Shown one piece after another: positions 47,834-58,263 of a DNA stretch of 64,000 nucleotides (position 1 is its first letter; the number at the start of each line of letters is the position of its first letter). The notes under the pieces are model-generated. The model was not told the origin of the DNA and made no database searches. It saw nothing but the letters and a program-made list of their open reading frames with translations. Location: NCBI RefSeq assembly GCF_003073045.1, contig NC_037596.1, positions 10,537,950-10,601,949 of the forward strand. Direction: 5' to 3'. The DNA is from Pomacea canaliculata. Taxonomy: Eukaryota > Mollusca > Gastropoda > Architaenioglossa > Ampullariidae. The position numbers and the translations under genes are program-made.

Positions 47834-49380
47834 CTGAAATAATATCAAACAAAAGTAGGCATCATTACTTATAATTAATTTGAATTATTGTAGGAAAAAG
47901 CCTCATCACAGATGTGTTCATCTTTGATAAGGACAGATCATGTGAGGACTTGATGCTATGATATATTTCAGAGCATTTCGTTTCATTGTAAACAAAACCA
48001 TCAAGTAGCTTTTCAACAAGTTTTCCAGTTTGTAAATGAGAGATACTATTTGGCCATGTAAAGTGTTGAAGTGGAGGTACTCTAGTCAACTCGAGAGATA
48101 TGATACATAATGACAGGCTAAGCTGAGAAACCTCTGAGTATGTTACACAGTGTCGCCAGCGAGTGAGACTGCTGCAGTCTTGGGTGCAGTCAGTGATAAA
48201 CTGCTTGAGAAATGTCCACTTCCTCGATATGTTTCCTGTTTATTTAGATAATTTTTCCTGTTGCTTTTTCTGGCTACATTTTTAAATCATCCCTTATACT
48301 AAAAACAAAAATCAACAAAATCCAAATAGATAAAAAAATATATATGGAGCATAACGATTTTGTAGCTTATCTACAAAATGTTATTCGCAGTTTGAACTGA
48401 AAGAGTATACAGACAGCTAGTAATTCTTAAATTTTGTAACAGTATTACAGTAGAAATTGATTGTAGTTGTTGTAGTAGTGTTGCTACTGCCAACTTGTAA
48501 ATCATTTTACCCAACACATTAACTTGAGGATTTGAAAAGAATGAATGTAGCTCCTATGAAAGCCTGCACCGTGAATGTATGAGAGTTGATCTGGTGCATC
48601 AGATATGAATATGTTGTGGTATTGTTGTTTTGTTTTTCAGTGTCCATATAGAGCTGTCTCTAATTGTCCTCTGGGATAAATAAAGTCTTATCTTATATTT
48701 ACCGGGATACTTTTACATCGGTTGCAGACAAAGTGCCTGGTGTAATGTAGCATCAACAATATCTACCAGGATCATAAAAAGTGATCTGCTGAACATTCTC
48801 GCAACCTGGTGAAGTAAATAAATAAAAGCTGTTAAACACTTATTTGGACCAGCGGTGAATCTTCTATCGGCTGACCCATGGTTATGAGAGGTAATTGGTT
48901 AATTTACTGAGAGGTGAGATGATTGTGTATAATGCAAAGCACAGTAGAAGCCAGGACTCGACACTTACTCTACGGGATTCTGATGATGTCATTAAGCACT
49001 TACAAAAATGGTGGCTTTACATGCTCATACATCAGCGTTTATAAAAATAAAAAGTGAAATAATGATCAAGCTTTGACTCGCAGGAATGCACAAATTGGAT
49101 GCTGGAGAGCAATGAGACAGAGCTTAAAAAAAAAAATCAAGTGGTTACAGTGTGTGACCTCAGGCCCTACGTGCATGCGAATATCCGAGCTTGCACTCGG
49201 ATCACATGGCATTTCACTGCAAGTGACCTTTGAACTCTGATCACGTAACCAGACAACTGCGTTGTTCAACTGACTTTTGCTCTACGATGTCTAAACGCAG
49301 TAACGCTGACCGTACAATGAAGTCATCCTCCACGAATAGCATGAGTGACTATTAGAACATAAGTTCTCAAGGGAGGGACA
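47834..49380. other. stretch without a recognised gene
   Basis: AT-rich. It should include the upstream region of the profilin-like gene. Nothing coding was supported. Confidence 0.45.
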
Positions 49381-49384
49381 CTGT

Positions 49385-49540
49385 AACATTGGGGGTAAAG
49401 CGGATTGCCGACTGTTTAGAGGACCAGCGTCCCAGGCTCGATACCCGTGCAGGGCAGTGTATGCCCTTCTTTCTCTACATAACTAGTCCATGTGTACCTG
49501 ACTTTAAAGGCATCAAGAAAATGCGAACCGCCGTTACAAA
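49385..49540 (+). repeat. degenerate tRNA-derived SINE
   Basis: A B-box-like GGCTCGATACC lies at 49435-49445 inside a tRNA-like stretch (GACCAGCGTCCCAGGCTCG), followed by GTGTACCTGACTTT, a tail motif like that of many invertebrate SINEs, then an A-rich end (49541-49562). Confidence 0.45.
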
Positions 49541-50275
49541 AAATACAAAAACAACAACAAAAAATCCCTAAATTTAGAGAAAAACACGGTCTCCCAGCTT
49601 TCCCAGCAACAGAAAGTTCCCACGACCTATTGGCGGTCCCCTGTTGAAAAAGGTCCAATTTACGACTTAAATAGCTAATAATGAGCTGCAACAAGGCTTG
49701 TTAGTTTAGAAATTCTAGTTATATACAAACAAATGTGGCAGATATTTTTAAAAGATGTTTGTGATATTTCGAAGTTTTCTTGTAATGTTTTATGTAAACA
49801 GAAAGATACAATTTTGAGTAAATGATGCTAAAAATGATGTTTCTCGACTTCTATGTCTCTGGAAACTCGTTCGTAACTTGAATGCTGCGCTAGCTGAATA
49901 GCTTACACAAAAAAGAAGCTAAAAGCTGTGTTTTGCTAATATTTCAGCAAATATCTCTCTGGGAAATCAGGTGATCAAAGGCAGGATGTAGTACAACTGT
50001 AGCATGAAAGCTAGATCGGTTAGTCAATATGTCTGCTGATATTTCACAAACAGTTTATTGTACAGACTGGTTGGCGTTAGCGATGCAGTTTAGCGGTGTG
50101 GTGTGCTTCCGGGCCCACAGTCTCGTGAGGGGCAAACAAACAAGCTTGGCTGCACACTGTCGAACCACATTAAACGGTCACAGCTTATATCTCTCATAAA
50201 ATCTACAACACAAAAAAAAGCCCAGGCAGTGCACTTCACCGTACAAGAGGAAATACAAGTATCGCATTCTTCCGA

Positions 50276-50303
50276 GACACACACTCACACACACTCACAC
50301 ACG

Positions 50304-50364
<61 letters not shown>

Positions 50365-50395
50365 CACACACACACACACACAAACACACACAAGC
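50276..50395. repeat. (AC)n microsatellite
   Basis: Almost pure AC for about 75 bases (50306-50381) with looser CACA flanks out to about 50530. The His/Thr and Cys/Val-rich frames on the two strands are by-products. Confidence 0.98.
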
Positions 50396-50914
50396 GAGCA
50401 CAGAGGCGCACACACACACAGAGGCAAGAAAACGCACACAGAGGCACGCGCGCGGACACAACGGAACACACTATGCGCTTGAGCGTGCGCGCGTGCAAAC
50501 ACACACACAGAGACGACACACTCATGCACAAATTATCCTCCACCGGCTCCACGCAAATACACACATTAATAGATTTTTTAAAAAATCCCAGCGCACTTAA
50601 GCTCTTAAAAAAGCGACTAGCATGTTGATGGCAGACCGTTACCATGGTGAAGGGAATCAATAGTTCGTCCTACAAAAATCAAACGTAAATCTCCAGCGAG
50701 TAACATCTGCATGTGTTTGTGTCTTGCGAGAGAGGGAGAGTATTTATTTTTATAAGAGTCTTTCTCTATCAACTTCTGTCTGTGAAGCAACACGTGTCTG
50801 GATACCGCGCTACACAAACACTTTATTATTATTGATAATATTGTATTTAATAAGAATAATTTCGGTTATGTCATTTTGTCATCACTCGTTCGTGTTCTTC
50901 TAGCTGCCCATCCA

Positions 50915-51009
50915 TTCGGGTTACCCTTTGTGCACCTTATGCACCATTGATCCTTCGAGAGTCTGTGGATATTCTTTGTATTGCATCAGCCTGTCTTCCA
51001 CACATCCAT
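50915..51009 (-). pseudogene. globin 5' fragment, inverted partner of 56286-56380
   Basis: Read on minus, about 95 bases match the start of the globin at 56286 onward at roughly 90% by eye (ATGGATGTGTGGAAG, CAATACAAAGAAT, CCACAGACTCTCGAAGGATC). The globin start codon reads ACA here and the third codon after it is a stop (GGC TGA TGC). Similarity fades beyond the ends; no more of the globin was found nearby, so this is a dead fragment. Confidence 0.8.
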
Positions 51010-52430
51010 CCTTTTAACATTGTTTATGGACAAGCACGAGGTTGAACAGCAGTTTAGAAAGTAGAAATCACCTCAGTGATGTCAGAGCAAGAAATCTTCA
51101 TAAATGTTACGTGCTATGAATATTCAAGCACTGCTGTGACTGAAGGTCTGCATGTAATAATACATCTAGTGTCGGGCTACACACTGATAACACGACGATG
51201 ACACAATGAGAGTCCACAAGAGCACGCGACCAGAACTCAATGTCATGGCAACAGAATCTTACTACTGCAGGTACAAGCGCAGCGGTCTTTGCACCTGTTG
51301 CACTGCAGGTGGTGGGTGGCCACCGAAGATTGTTGTGAAAAATGTTACTGTTATCATAATTATAGTCACTTACCTTGCTGTGAATCATCTTTGGGTCGTC
51401 GACATAAACAACTGAAGGAGATGCATGGCGTTCTTTCCTTTGTCTTTGTCTTCACGCTCTCTGTGGCGCTGCTTCTCTTTGTCTCCTTGTCCCAAGTTGT
51501 CTCTGTTTGTCTCTGTTTCTCACTGTCTTCGTGTCTCTGTCTGTCGTCTGCTTCTGACTTTGTCTCGATCTGTGTCTATGAAGTCCTTTATGTAATGTAA
51601 CCTCGTCGCTGAGGCGCTGTGCTTTGACGAATGAGCTCTTTGGAGCTGATGCGAGAGTCACGTGACTGAAACCGGGCTGCATCCGATTTTTGCAGGCAGC
51701 GATACGAGGACTATTTTCCAATAATCAAAACAAACAAAGAAAGCGTTCACACACACACACAACAAACACACAGAGTCTTTTACGTGCACGTTCGCACGCG
51801 TGCGTGTGACAGAGTTAATGTTACGTGCGCGATCTGCTGGCTGCTGCGCATGCGCCTGTTGTGATGCAGGGTGACATCTCGCAGTTCCAGCGAGCGAGGA
51901 AGTAGACAAAGGGTCACGTGCTCTCAGTTTCCTTCGTATACATGATTATCACAATTAAGAGGTCGCCTTAAGCTGATAGACGGAAGTAAGTCGCACTTTG
52001 ATAGCGAAATGGCAAGGAAAGGAAGTGATCGACTTCACGAACGCATGCACGGATTTTTTCACACGCACACTTACACATCACGTCCACACTTACAAGTTAC
52101 ACGCATATAAATAATGCACACCTCTCTCTTTCATGCATGCATGTACATAAACAAATGCATAAACACTCTCCTCCTAACATGCATTCACAAATATGTATGT
52201 ACATGCTTTTACAAATGCGCATATATAAATGTAGAGGCACACATCTAGAATACGCAAACACACGAACACGCCCCCAACTTTAACCTCCTTTCACACATAC
52301 AAAACAAAGAGGGAGGGAGCGTGACAATGACGTGAGAGGGACAGAGCGATGGATTGAGAGAGGGGTAAAGAACAGAATGAGAGAAAAAAGAGAAAAGGGG
52401 GACAGATAGGACTGAGGGAAGGAGAGAGGG
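51010..52430. other. stretch without a recognised gene
   Basis: It contains a T/C-rich tract with CTGT repeats at 51440-51570 and CA/TG-rich stretches at 51745-51810 and 52050-52265. No exon was supported. Confidence 0.45.
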
Positions 52431-52670
52431 GAAGAGAGACTTGACAGGAGGGCGAGAAAAAGAAAGGGAAAGTGAAGGAGAGAGAGGGGAAGGAGACTAA
52501 CAGGAGGGCGAGAAAAAGAAAGTAAAAGAGAAGGAGAGAGAGGGGGGGGAAGAGAGACTGACAGGAGGGCGAGAAAAAGAAAGTGAAAGAGGAGGAGAGA
52601 GATGGAAAGAGAGACTGACAGGAGGGCGAGAAAAAGAAAGTGAAAGAGAAGGAGAGAGAAATTAAGAGAG
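52431..52670. repeat. purine-rich minisatellite, ~59-bp unit x 4
   Basis: Four head-to-tail units, each containing GAGACTGACAGGAGGGCGAG then AAAAAGAAAGTGAAAGAG, on a strand that is almost all purine. The surrounding 52300-52430 and 52670-52700 is also GA-rich. The Ser/Leu/Phe frames on minus are by-products. Confidence 0.93.
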
Positions 52671-52699
52671 GAAGACGTTGAAGAGACTGGGAGAGAGAG

Positions 52700-53658
52700 A
52701 CCAGAAAATTGCGTGCAACATTCTTGTGTGTTGACACATGCACTGTAATACAATCCACGCATTCACCGCGATGATGTGTGCACTCGTGCACCATCTCCCA
52801 CTACAAGAAAACCTCAAGCAAAACTACAAGAACTCACGCATGATAAACTGATAAAAGTTTCGATAAAGAGACGGATACAAATAAATACAATGATGTGTAA
52901 TACTTCCGGCATGCTACAAATAAACTATTTTATACTTTATCTACGTGTCCTTATGACCGTTTGCTGCATTGTCGTTTTTATCGTTTGATCTGTGTATCTT
53001 TTGACATTATTACTTGTGTCCTGATCATTTTACTTCCCATTTTTTCTCTTCTCTTTCTTTCCCTTTAACCAACCAAACATTTGTTCTTCTCTCTAGCCTT
53101 ATCTATTTAGTCTCCATCCCACGCATACTTGAGGACCTCGGTAGTCGCATCCTGCGAATATATTTGGCAGCATCCAGTTAAGCTACATGCATGAATATTC
53201 GCAGTATGATGATCCTGGTACTTTACCTGCCTCCATTACACACAATTTCAAAAATGTTAAAGGTTCAGAAGTTTAGCAGCCGTATAGGACAGCAAACTTT
53301 TTTGTAGTGATTACTACTGAATTACCCAACTTAAGATTATAACTACTTTCATTTCCCTTTGTCGTCTGGTGTGAGCTGCTGCTGGTTTCGAGAAAAAACA
53401 AATGGCCTTCCGATCGTCCCCAAACTGCCCTCTCTTGAGGACACCTCCCTTGCCAGCATAATTATCACCTTCCCCTTTCCTCTTCCCGAAAAGTATTTAT
53501 GTATGTAAGCCAGTCGAGGATGCTGTGTGCTTCGTGATTGTAGTCATTAGTGCTGCGATGTGCAGCGACTTCTAAATAAACTCCGAATAAAAATTACCAG
53601 TGTGTGTATGTGAGAGAGAGTGTGTTTTTAGCAGCGTATTGGTCCGAGCACGAACCTG
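52700..53658. other. stretch without a recognised gene
   Basis: No gene or repeat could be supported. Confidence 0.45.
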
Positions 53659-53706
53659 GTGCAAAATAATAATAATAATTGTTATTATTACTACTACTTA
53701 CGTGCT

Positions 53707-53961
53707 ATGCTAGTAGACAGGAAAGATTTTGTCACCTGGATATTTGCAGCTGCAATTTTTCAAATTTTCTGGTTCATCCTGGCCATCACTCAGGTTCCAT
53801 CACCTCGCCGTCTCTCGCAACCACCCGCAAAAAGGCCGATCACACCTGTCCCTGCTTTAGGTGGACACCTTTTAACTCGGCAGGTACTGCTCCCTGGCTT
53901 TGACCATCTGCATCATCCACTAATAACAACGTCCAAATCAGCAACACCTGTCGACGACTGA
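53707..53961 (+). CDS. possible first exon of a membrane-anchored protein
   Basis: From ATG 53707 the frame begins MLVDRKDFVTW followed by a hydrophobic segment IFAAAIFQIFWFILAI, a signal-anchor layout, then a Pro-rich stretch. The frame runs 84 residues, or it could splice at ACTCAG|GTTCCA near 53792. The next exon-like segment on this strand is 55664-55729, but a link between them is speculation. No homology was recognised. Confidence 0.25.
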   Translation: MLVDRKDFVTWIFAAAIFQIFWFILAITQVPSPRRLSQPPAKRPITPVPALGGHLLTRQVLLPGFDHLHHPLITTSKSATPVDD

Positions 53962-54199
53962 TGTATCGGAACACAATTATCATCGCACCTTGCTCGTCTG
54001 ATTGTCCCAGCCTCCCTGATGACGTAGGCAATCGCGTGCAAGTACCGTTGCCCAGCGCCATCTGTAGGTGCAGCGTTGCACGAGTGTCATTATACCTGTA
54101 AACAAGCGCTGTACCATTTTTGAGCATCTGTGCTTTTGCCCAGCCTATCTGTAAGGAGAACAGGGCCATTGATGCAATGAATTTTAGGGTCATTGATCC

Positions 54200-55589
54200 A
54201 TTTGATACTGGGTGTCGGGTAGCAATCGATGTTGGAGATTTAGTCAGGTGGCCGAGATATTGCTAAGTACATCGATTCACTAGCATTGAGCGCGAAAACA
54301 TGTACGAGTAAAAAAAAATTGCATGAAACCTCTCTTATCTTCTTTACGTCTGTTTGCTTATCTGTCTTATTCTCTAAAAGATACATCCCCCCCCAAAACA
54401 GTCTCGTGCAAGTTCTGATAATCATTTAATTAATTCAATAGCACAGTGAGCATCTGGGAATATTTTGAACGGTCTTTGAAACATCGTGGTCCCCTTCTCT
54501 CTTGTTCTTTCTGCCTCCAGTGAACAGGGCTGAAAGAAAAGAAACACAATATAATTGTCAGACTGTAGACAATTAAATCTACAATCTCTGCTCACAACTT
54601 GTTTCATTTCTTTCTACACAAACAAAATTAATACATTCCTCTGTTTCTTGTTCCTCTTTTTATCAGCTTCACCATCGGTCAAATTCTTGGAGACTTTTTT
54701 TAACACCTTGTTACATATAAAATATTTACAAAAAATTAAAGGCAAGCAAGCAAACAAACAAAATTTTAAAAAACACACTTTGGATGTACTATTACAGAAC
54801 TGGTTGTTTGTATTTCCTTAATTTTATTACATTATAAAAGATAGGTCACGTGAGACAAGTAATAGTTCTTCAGTACTTTTACCGTGGATAACGATGTGTT
54901 TAAAGAAAGTTGGTTAATGGAAGTGTTTTCGCGTGCTTCCATTGTGTAAACAAATGTTTTCGTCTTCAATTTTCAGTCGTGATTTACCTGTATGATGTGC
55001 TGGACTGTTTCTCTGGCTCTTTTCCACTGTGTTTTGACTACAGACCAGCTCGAGCTTTTCATGGACTAGCGGTTCTGTACAACTGGGATTTTGTCTCAAG
55101 TTTCATCATTCGATAGTTCCGTGTCTGACGTAGGTGAGTTGGTCGTTGACGCTGGTCGTGAAACAGTTGTCCGACATTGCGACACACCTGTAGCAGCAGC
55201 TGGCTCGCCCTCTGCATTTGAAGTCCCTAGGGTTTACATTTTTCAATACAAGTGTGATATCTGACCTGATAATTATAAACACTCCAGGTATATATACATA
55301 TATAGTTTCATCTGGACATTGACCAGTTTGTGTGCGCATGTCTTTGAGTGTATGTTTTTGCATGTCTTTCTCTCCTCTCTTTTATATATATAGAAAATTA
55401 TGCGTTTCTATGTAAATGTTTATCTCCGTGCACGCATTGAGCGGTGTGTGTGTGCGTGATGCATGAGACAAAGAAACTGTTAGTGTATATTAGGGTTTAC
55501 TGTAGGAGTGGGAGGGGAAGTCGTGGGACCAAAATGACGCAGTTACTCTCAATACCTTCTTCCCGTCATCTCGAGTCTCCAACAACTTC
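54200..55589. other. stretch without a recognised gene
   Basis: AT-rich. A weak tRNA-like GGTGGCCGAGATATTGCTAAG at 54248-54268 lacks a B box. Nothing else was seen. Confidence 0.4.
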
Positions 55590-55663
55590 GTTTCATGTAT
55601 TTTACTGCATATGTTTTTTTGGTAAGTAGTTCATGACTCTGTTGTCCTCTCCTTCCAGAGATT

Positions 55664-55729
55664 CTCACTGACGGACCATGACACGTGGTTAATTTTAGCG
55701 TCGGGCGATACGTTTCTGCAGGCAGGTAA
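55664..55729 (+). CDS. exon-like segment, product unknown
   Basis: Acceptor CTCCTTCCAG and donor GGCAG|GTAAAT frame an exon whose open frame reads RFSLTDHDTWLILASG then DTFLQA. The same layout recurs in inverted, decayed form at 39470-39800, and the splice signals are the best-kept part, which argues for a real exon. I do not recognise the family. An AT-rich ATTATT tract follows at 55765-55781. Confidence 0.4.
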
Positions 55730-56101
55730 ATGCGCTTTATGGTCGACGATGATAATGATGATGATTATTATTATTATTATAGATTGGGTTCACCGTGTCT
55801 TTTTTGTGTTCGTCCCCGATCAATCGTTGTCTACCTTTATCCGTTGCATTACATTACTACTTTGTAATTCATCGTTATAATGTTCAGTGTGCGTAAAACG
55901 TATCTAACCGTCCACTGTTACCCAATGTTCATCGTTACTGATCAGCGCCGAGTGCGACCTACCTAGGTCGTGATGTTGTTGTTATTATTATTATTGACTT
56001 TTACGTCTGGAACACACTAGCCTCCCACCACATTACGTCATATTTCCATAGAATGTCGTCATCCCGGAATTGCGTAATCAGTGACGATAATTGCAATCAC
56101 A

Positions 56102-56218
56102 ATGGCGTCGAGTGGTAGCGATGACCCTGGTGTTCATGAACGTTTCGAGTTCTCTCACGATTTCGACCGACGACTTACCTGTCCTTCAATTTCACCGGCA
56201 ACAGTAGTGGATTCGTGA
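56102..56218 (+). other. upstream open frame before the globin
   Basis: ATGGCGTCGAGTGGTAGCG starts a 38-codon frame ending at TGA 56216-56218, in the likely 5' leader of the globin. It could act as an uORF or belong to a spliced leader. CACAATGG gives a good start context. Confidence 0.35.
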
Positions 56219-56300
56219 AATCAGTGTCCTGACTTCCCTATGCATGTCGGGTAGTCAGGGTGTGGCAGGCGGCGCTTTTTCTCTTATGGATGTGTGGAAG

Positions 56301-56885
56301 ATGGGCTGCTGCAATACAAAGAATGTCCACAGACTCTCGAAGGATCCATGGTGCATAAAGTGCACAAAGCATAACCCGGAGCGAGTACTGAGGACCGTAC
56401 GCGAACAGCGTCCATTCTTTTCTGATAAAGATCAGATGGTCATTACCAGAAGTTGGAAATGTTTCTATGAAAAGGTTTGCAGCTTTGGGGTCTACGAGTT
56501 TTTGAACTTGCTCACTGATTTGCCAGAGTACGAAGAGGCGATGAGGCTGATAAAGCTGACCTCGAGTTACAAGTTCCTGTCTGCGATGGACTTCAACGCG
56601 CACTTCCTCTCCATGCTGACCATCATTGAGAAATGCATGGCACGGCTGGAAGTAGATGACCTACCACTCCTGGAGGACATCCTGCACAAGGTCGGCACAG
56701 ATCACATCGGGCGCGGCGTCAACCCTGAAAACTTTGACCTCGTCATCCCCCCTATGGTTGCTGGTATGAAGCAAATGTTGGAGGACAAGTGGACGGAAAA
56801 GGAAGACATAGCTTGGACAAATTTCTTCACCCTGATGATACACATCATGCAGGAACCAGCATGGTCGACCTCGTCGATAACGTGA
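56301..56885 (+). CDS. globin with MGCC acylation-type N-terminus (globin X-like)
   Basis: A heme-binding oxygen/redox protein fold. I chose ATG 56301 (194 residues) over the in-frame ATG at 56244 because it gives MGCCNTK, a consensus for N-myristoylation at Gly2 with palmitoylatable Cys3/Cys4, as known for globin X, which is tethered to the membrane. Positions from 56301: extension 1-40; A helix with MVITRSWKCF (Trp52); LPEYEEAM; distal His101 (FNAHFLSML, E7); proximal His135 (VGTDHIGRGV, F8); H helix DIAWTNFFTLMIHIM; end at 194. The near-invariant CD1 Phe aligns with Met81 in my by-eye alignment. There is no intron, although animal globins normally have introns at B12.2 and G7.0. Either an intron-less lineage or an old retrocopy would explain it, but the frame is intact. 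A 5' fragment copy lies at 51009-50915. Confidence 0.85.
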   Translation: MGCCNTKNVHRLSKDPWCIKCTKHNPERVLRTVREQRPFFSDKDQMVITRSWKCFYEKVCSFGVYEFLNLLTDLPEYEEAMRLIKLTSSYKFLSAMDFNAHFLSMLTIIEKCMARLEVDDLPLLEDILHKVGTDHIGRGVNPENFDLVIPPMVAGMKQMLEDKWTEKEDIAWTNFFTLMIHIMQEPAWSTSSIT

Positions 56886-58257
56886 AAACGCCGGCCTATC
56901 AGACCACGAGTGTGTAGTAGCTCCCACGAGTTCTGTCCTTCCAGAGAAGACTGTGTGCTTGGTCGCTTTATTGAAACGCATTTTCTCTCTCATTTGATCC
57001 ATTTGTCGTAACCCAATCAGAAAGACTGAGACTGTCTGGGGGGTGAAAATGCTTTAAAATGTACATGCTCAGTGTTTAATTATGTAAATTATGCGCAATG
57101 ATCTGAAAACTAATAGACTGCAAACGCGCTGTAACAAAAATTTGCTGATCCTACCGCAGCCATCGGAATATTTGCATGTCATATAAACCTGCATGGAAGA
57201 GGAACACATCGACACCCACGTTTTCATTTTTGAAAGAAACGGCAAAGACTAAAGCAGTTCCTAGCAGTGTTCGAAAAATACGGAACAGCAGCAGGTAACA
57301 CCATCACCGTACGAGTTCCACTATGGCGACTTGCCAGCTTCATGTGGGTGTCCAGGGTCTAACCATTAGTTTCAGATGAATGGCGGCCCACGCTTTTAAG
57401 TTCGGTTACAGGTAACTGAGAAAGTCAAGATTAAATCGTGTCCTGAACACCACACCACAGATAAGGCGACGTTCTATGAATAACGGATTAAAAAAAAGTT
57501 GTACAAATAAATCAGTAACACGGGAATTGAAATTTAAAGGCTTTGGACAATTATTCACTTTAACTCCATCACTGACCACGTGAACAAGTCGACGTGGATA
57601 CACTTAATGGTGTTAAAGGTCTAGTGGCGTGCGATGTTTTCTTTCCTAATGATTGGGCAAAGCTCAGTGCAAGTTACTTTTGACCTAATCCGGGTAGACA
57701 GACCCCTACTTTTCCAGAGATACACGCCTATACACATTACCATGTACAGAAACAGGTCTACGTTATAGATCCCTCGCGCAAGAGCGGTGTCGACAACACA
57801 GTGAAGGTTGGCTCTCTTGGGTTCAGCTCTCGTCTTGGGGATTATTTCTCTTTCTTTGTTGGCTGTCTTGCCGTATTACTTGCAGGGTGGGCGTAAAACA
57901 CCTCCCTTCTCGAAATTTCCTTTTTTTTAAACCCTTCGTGTGGACAGGTGTGCGCGCACTCACATCACTCCCCTTGTCATCCTTGACGGAAACGAACACG
58001 AGCCCCCAAAACTCCTCATCTTTTATTAATTTTTTCGCTTGTGCCGCCCAACACGCGGCGTGCTCCCCCAAAAGTGACAACAATATGCAGAGTACATTTA
58101 CACGTGATAATCTTCCCTTGCTACCCCCCTTAACAAAAAAACATGCTAAAGGGGAACGGGGTGGGAGACGACCCAAACCGTTTGTGACAAGATGCAAAAT
58201 GGGGGGTGGAGGGTGAAGACGAAAACAACGACGACGGCGATGACCATCGCAGTTCAC
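56886..58257. other. 3' flank of the globin, no gene seen
   Basis: The section 57100-57380 resembles 46880-47190 (shared CATATAAACC.GCAT, CATCCAC/CACCCAC, CCA.TATGGCG and ATAAGTTTCAG-like motifs). A frame on 57823-58317 minus and one on 57887-58216 plus overlap each other; neither has family or splice support. Confidence 0.4.
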
Positions 58258-58263
58258 CTTTAT
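58258..58263 (-). terminator. candidate polyA signal for the right-edge gene
   Basis: AATAAA on minus in CGTAATAAAGGTG. If used, the 3' UTR of the gene ending at 63254 would be about 5 kb. Other AATAAA-like sites lie between, so this is one option. Confidence 0.3.

Noticed and set aside
50103-50660. Long His/Thr and Cys/Val frames
   Set aside because: They run through the (AC)n array and vanish outside it.
52280-52794. 160- and 167-codon Ser/Leu/Phe-rich minus frames
   Set aside because: Both are open only because the purine minisatellite lacks stops; two frames are open at once.
53840-54193. 117-codon minus frame with a signal-peptide-like start (MTLKFIASMALFSLQIG)
   Set aside because: No homology recognised, no splice or polyA context, and it overlaps another weak frame on the plus strand.
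54248-54300. tRNA-Ser-like sequence GGTGGCCGAG
   Set aside because: An A-box-like element only; no B box at the required distance and no foldable acceptor stem.
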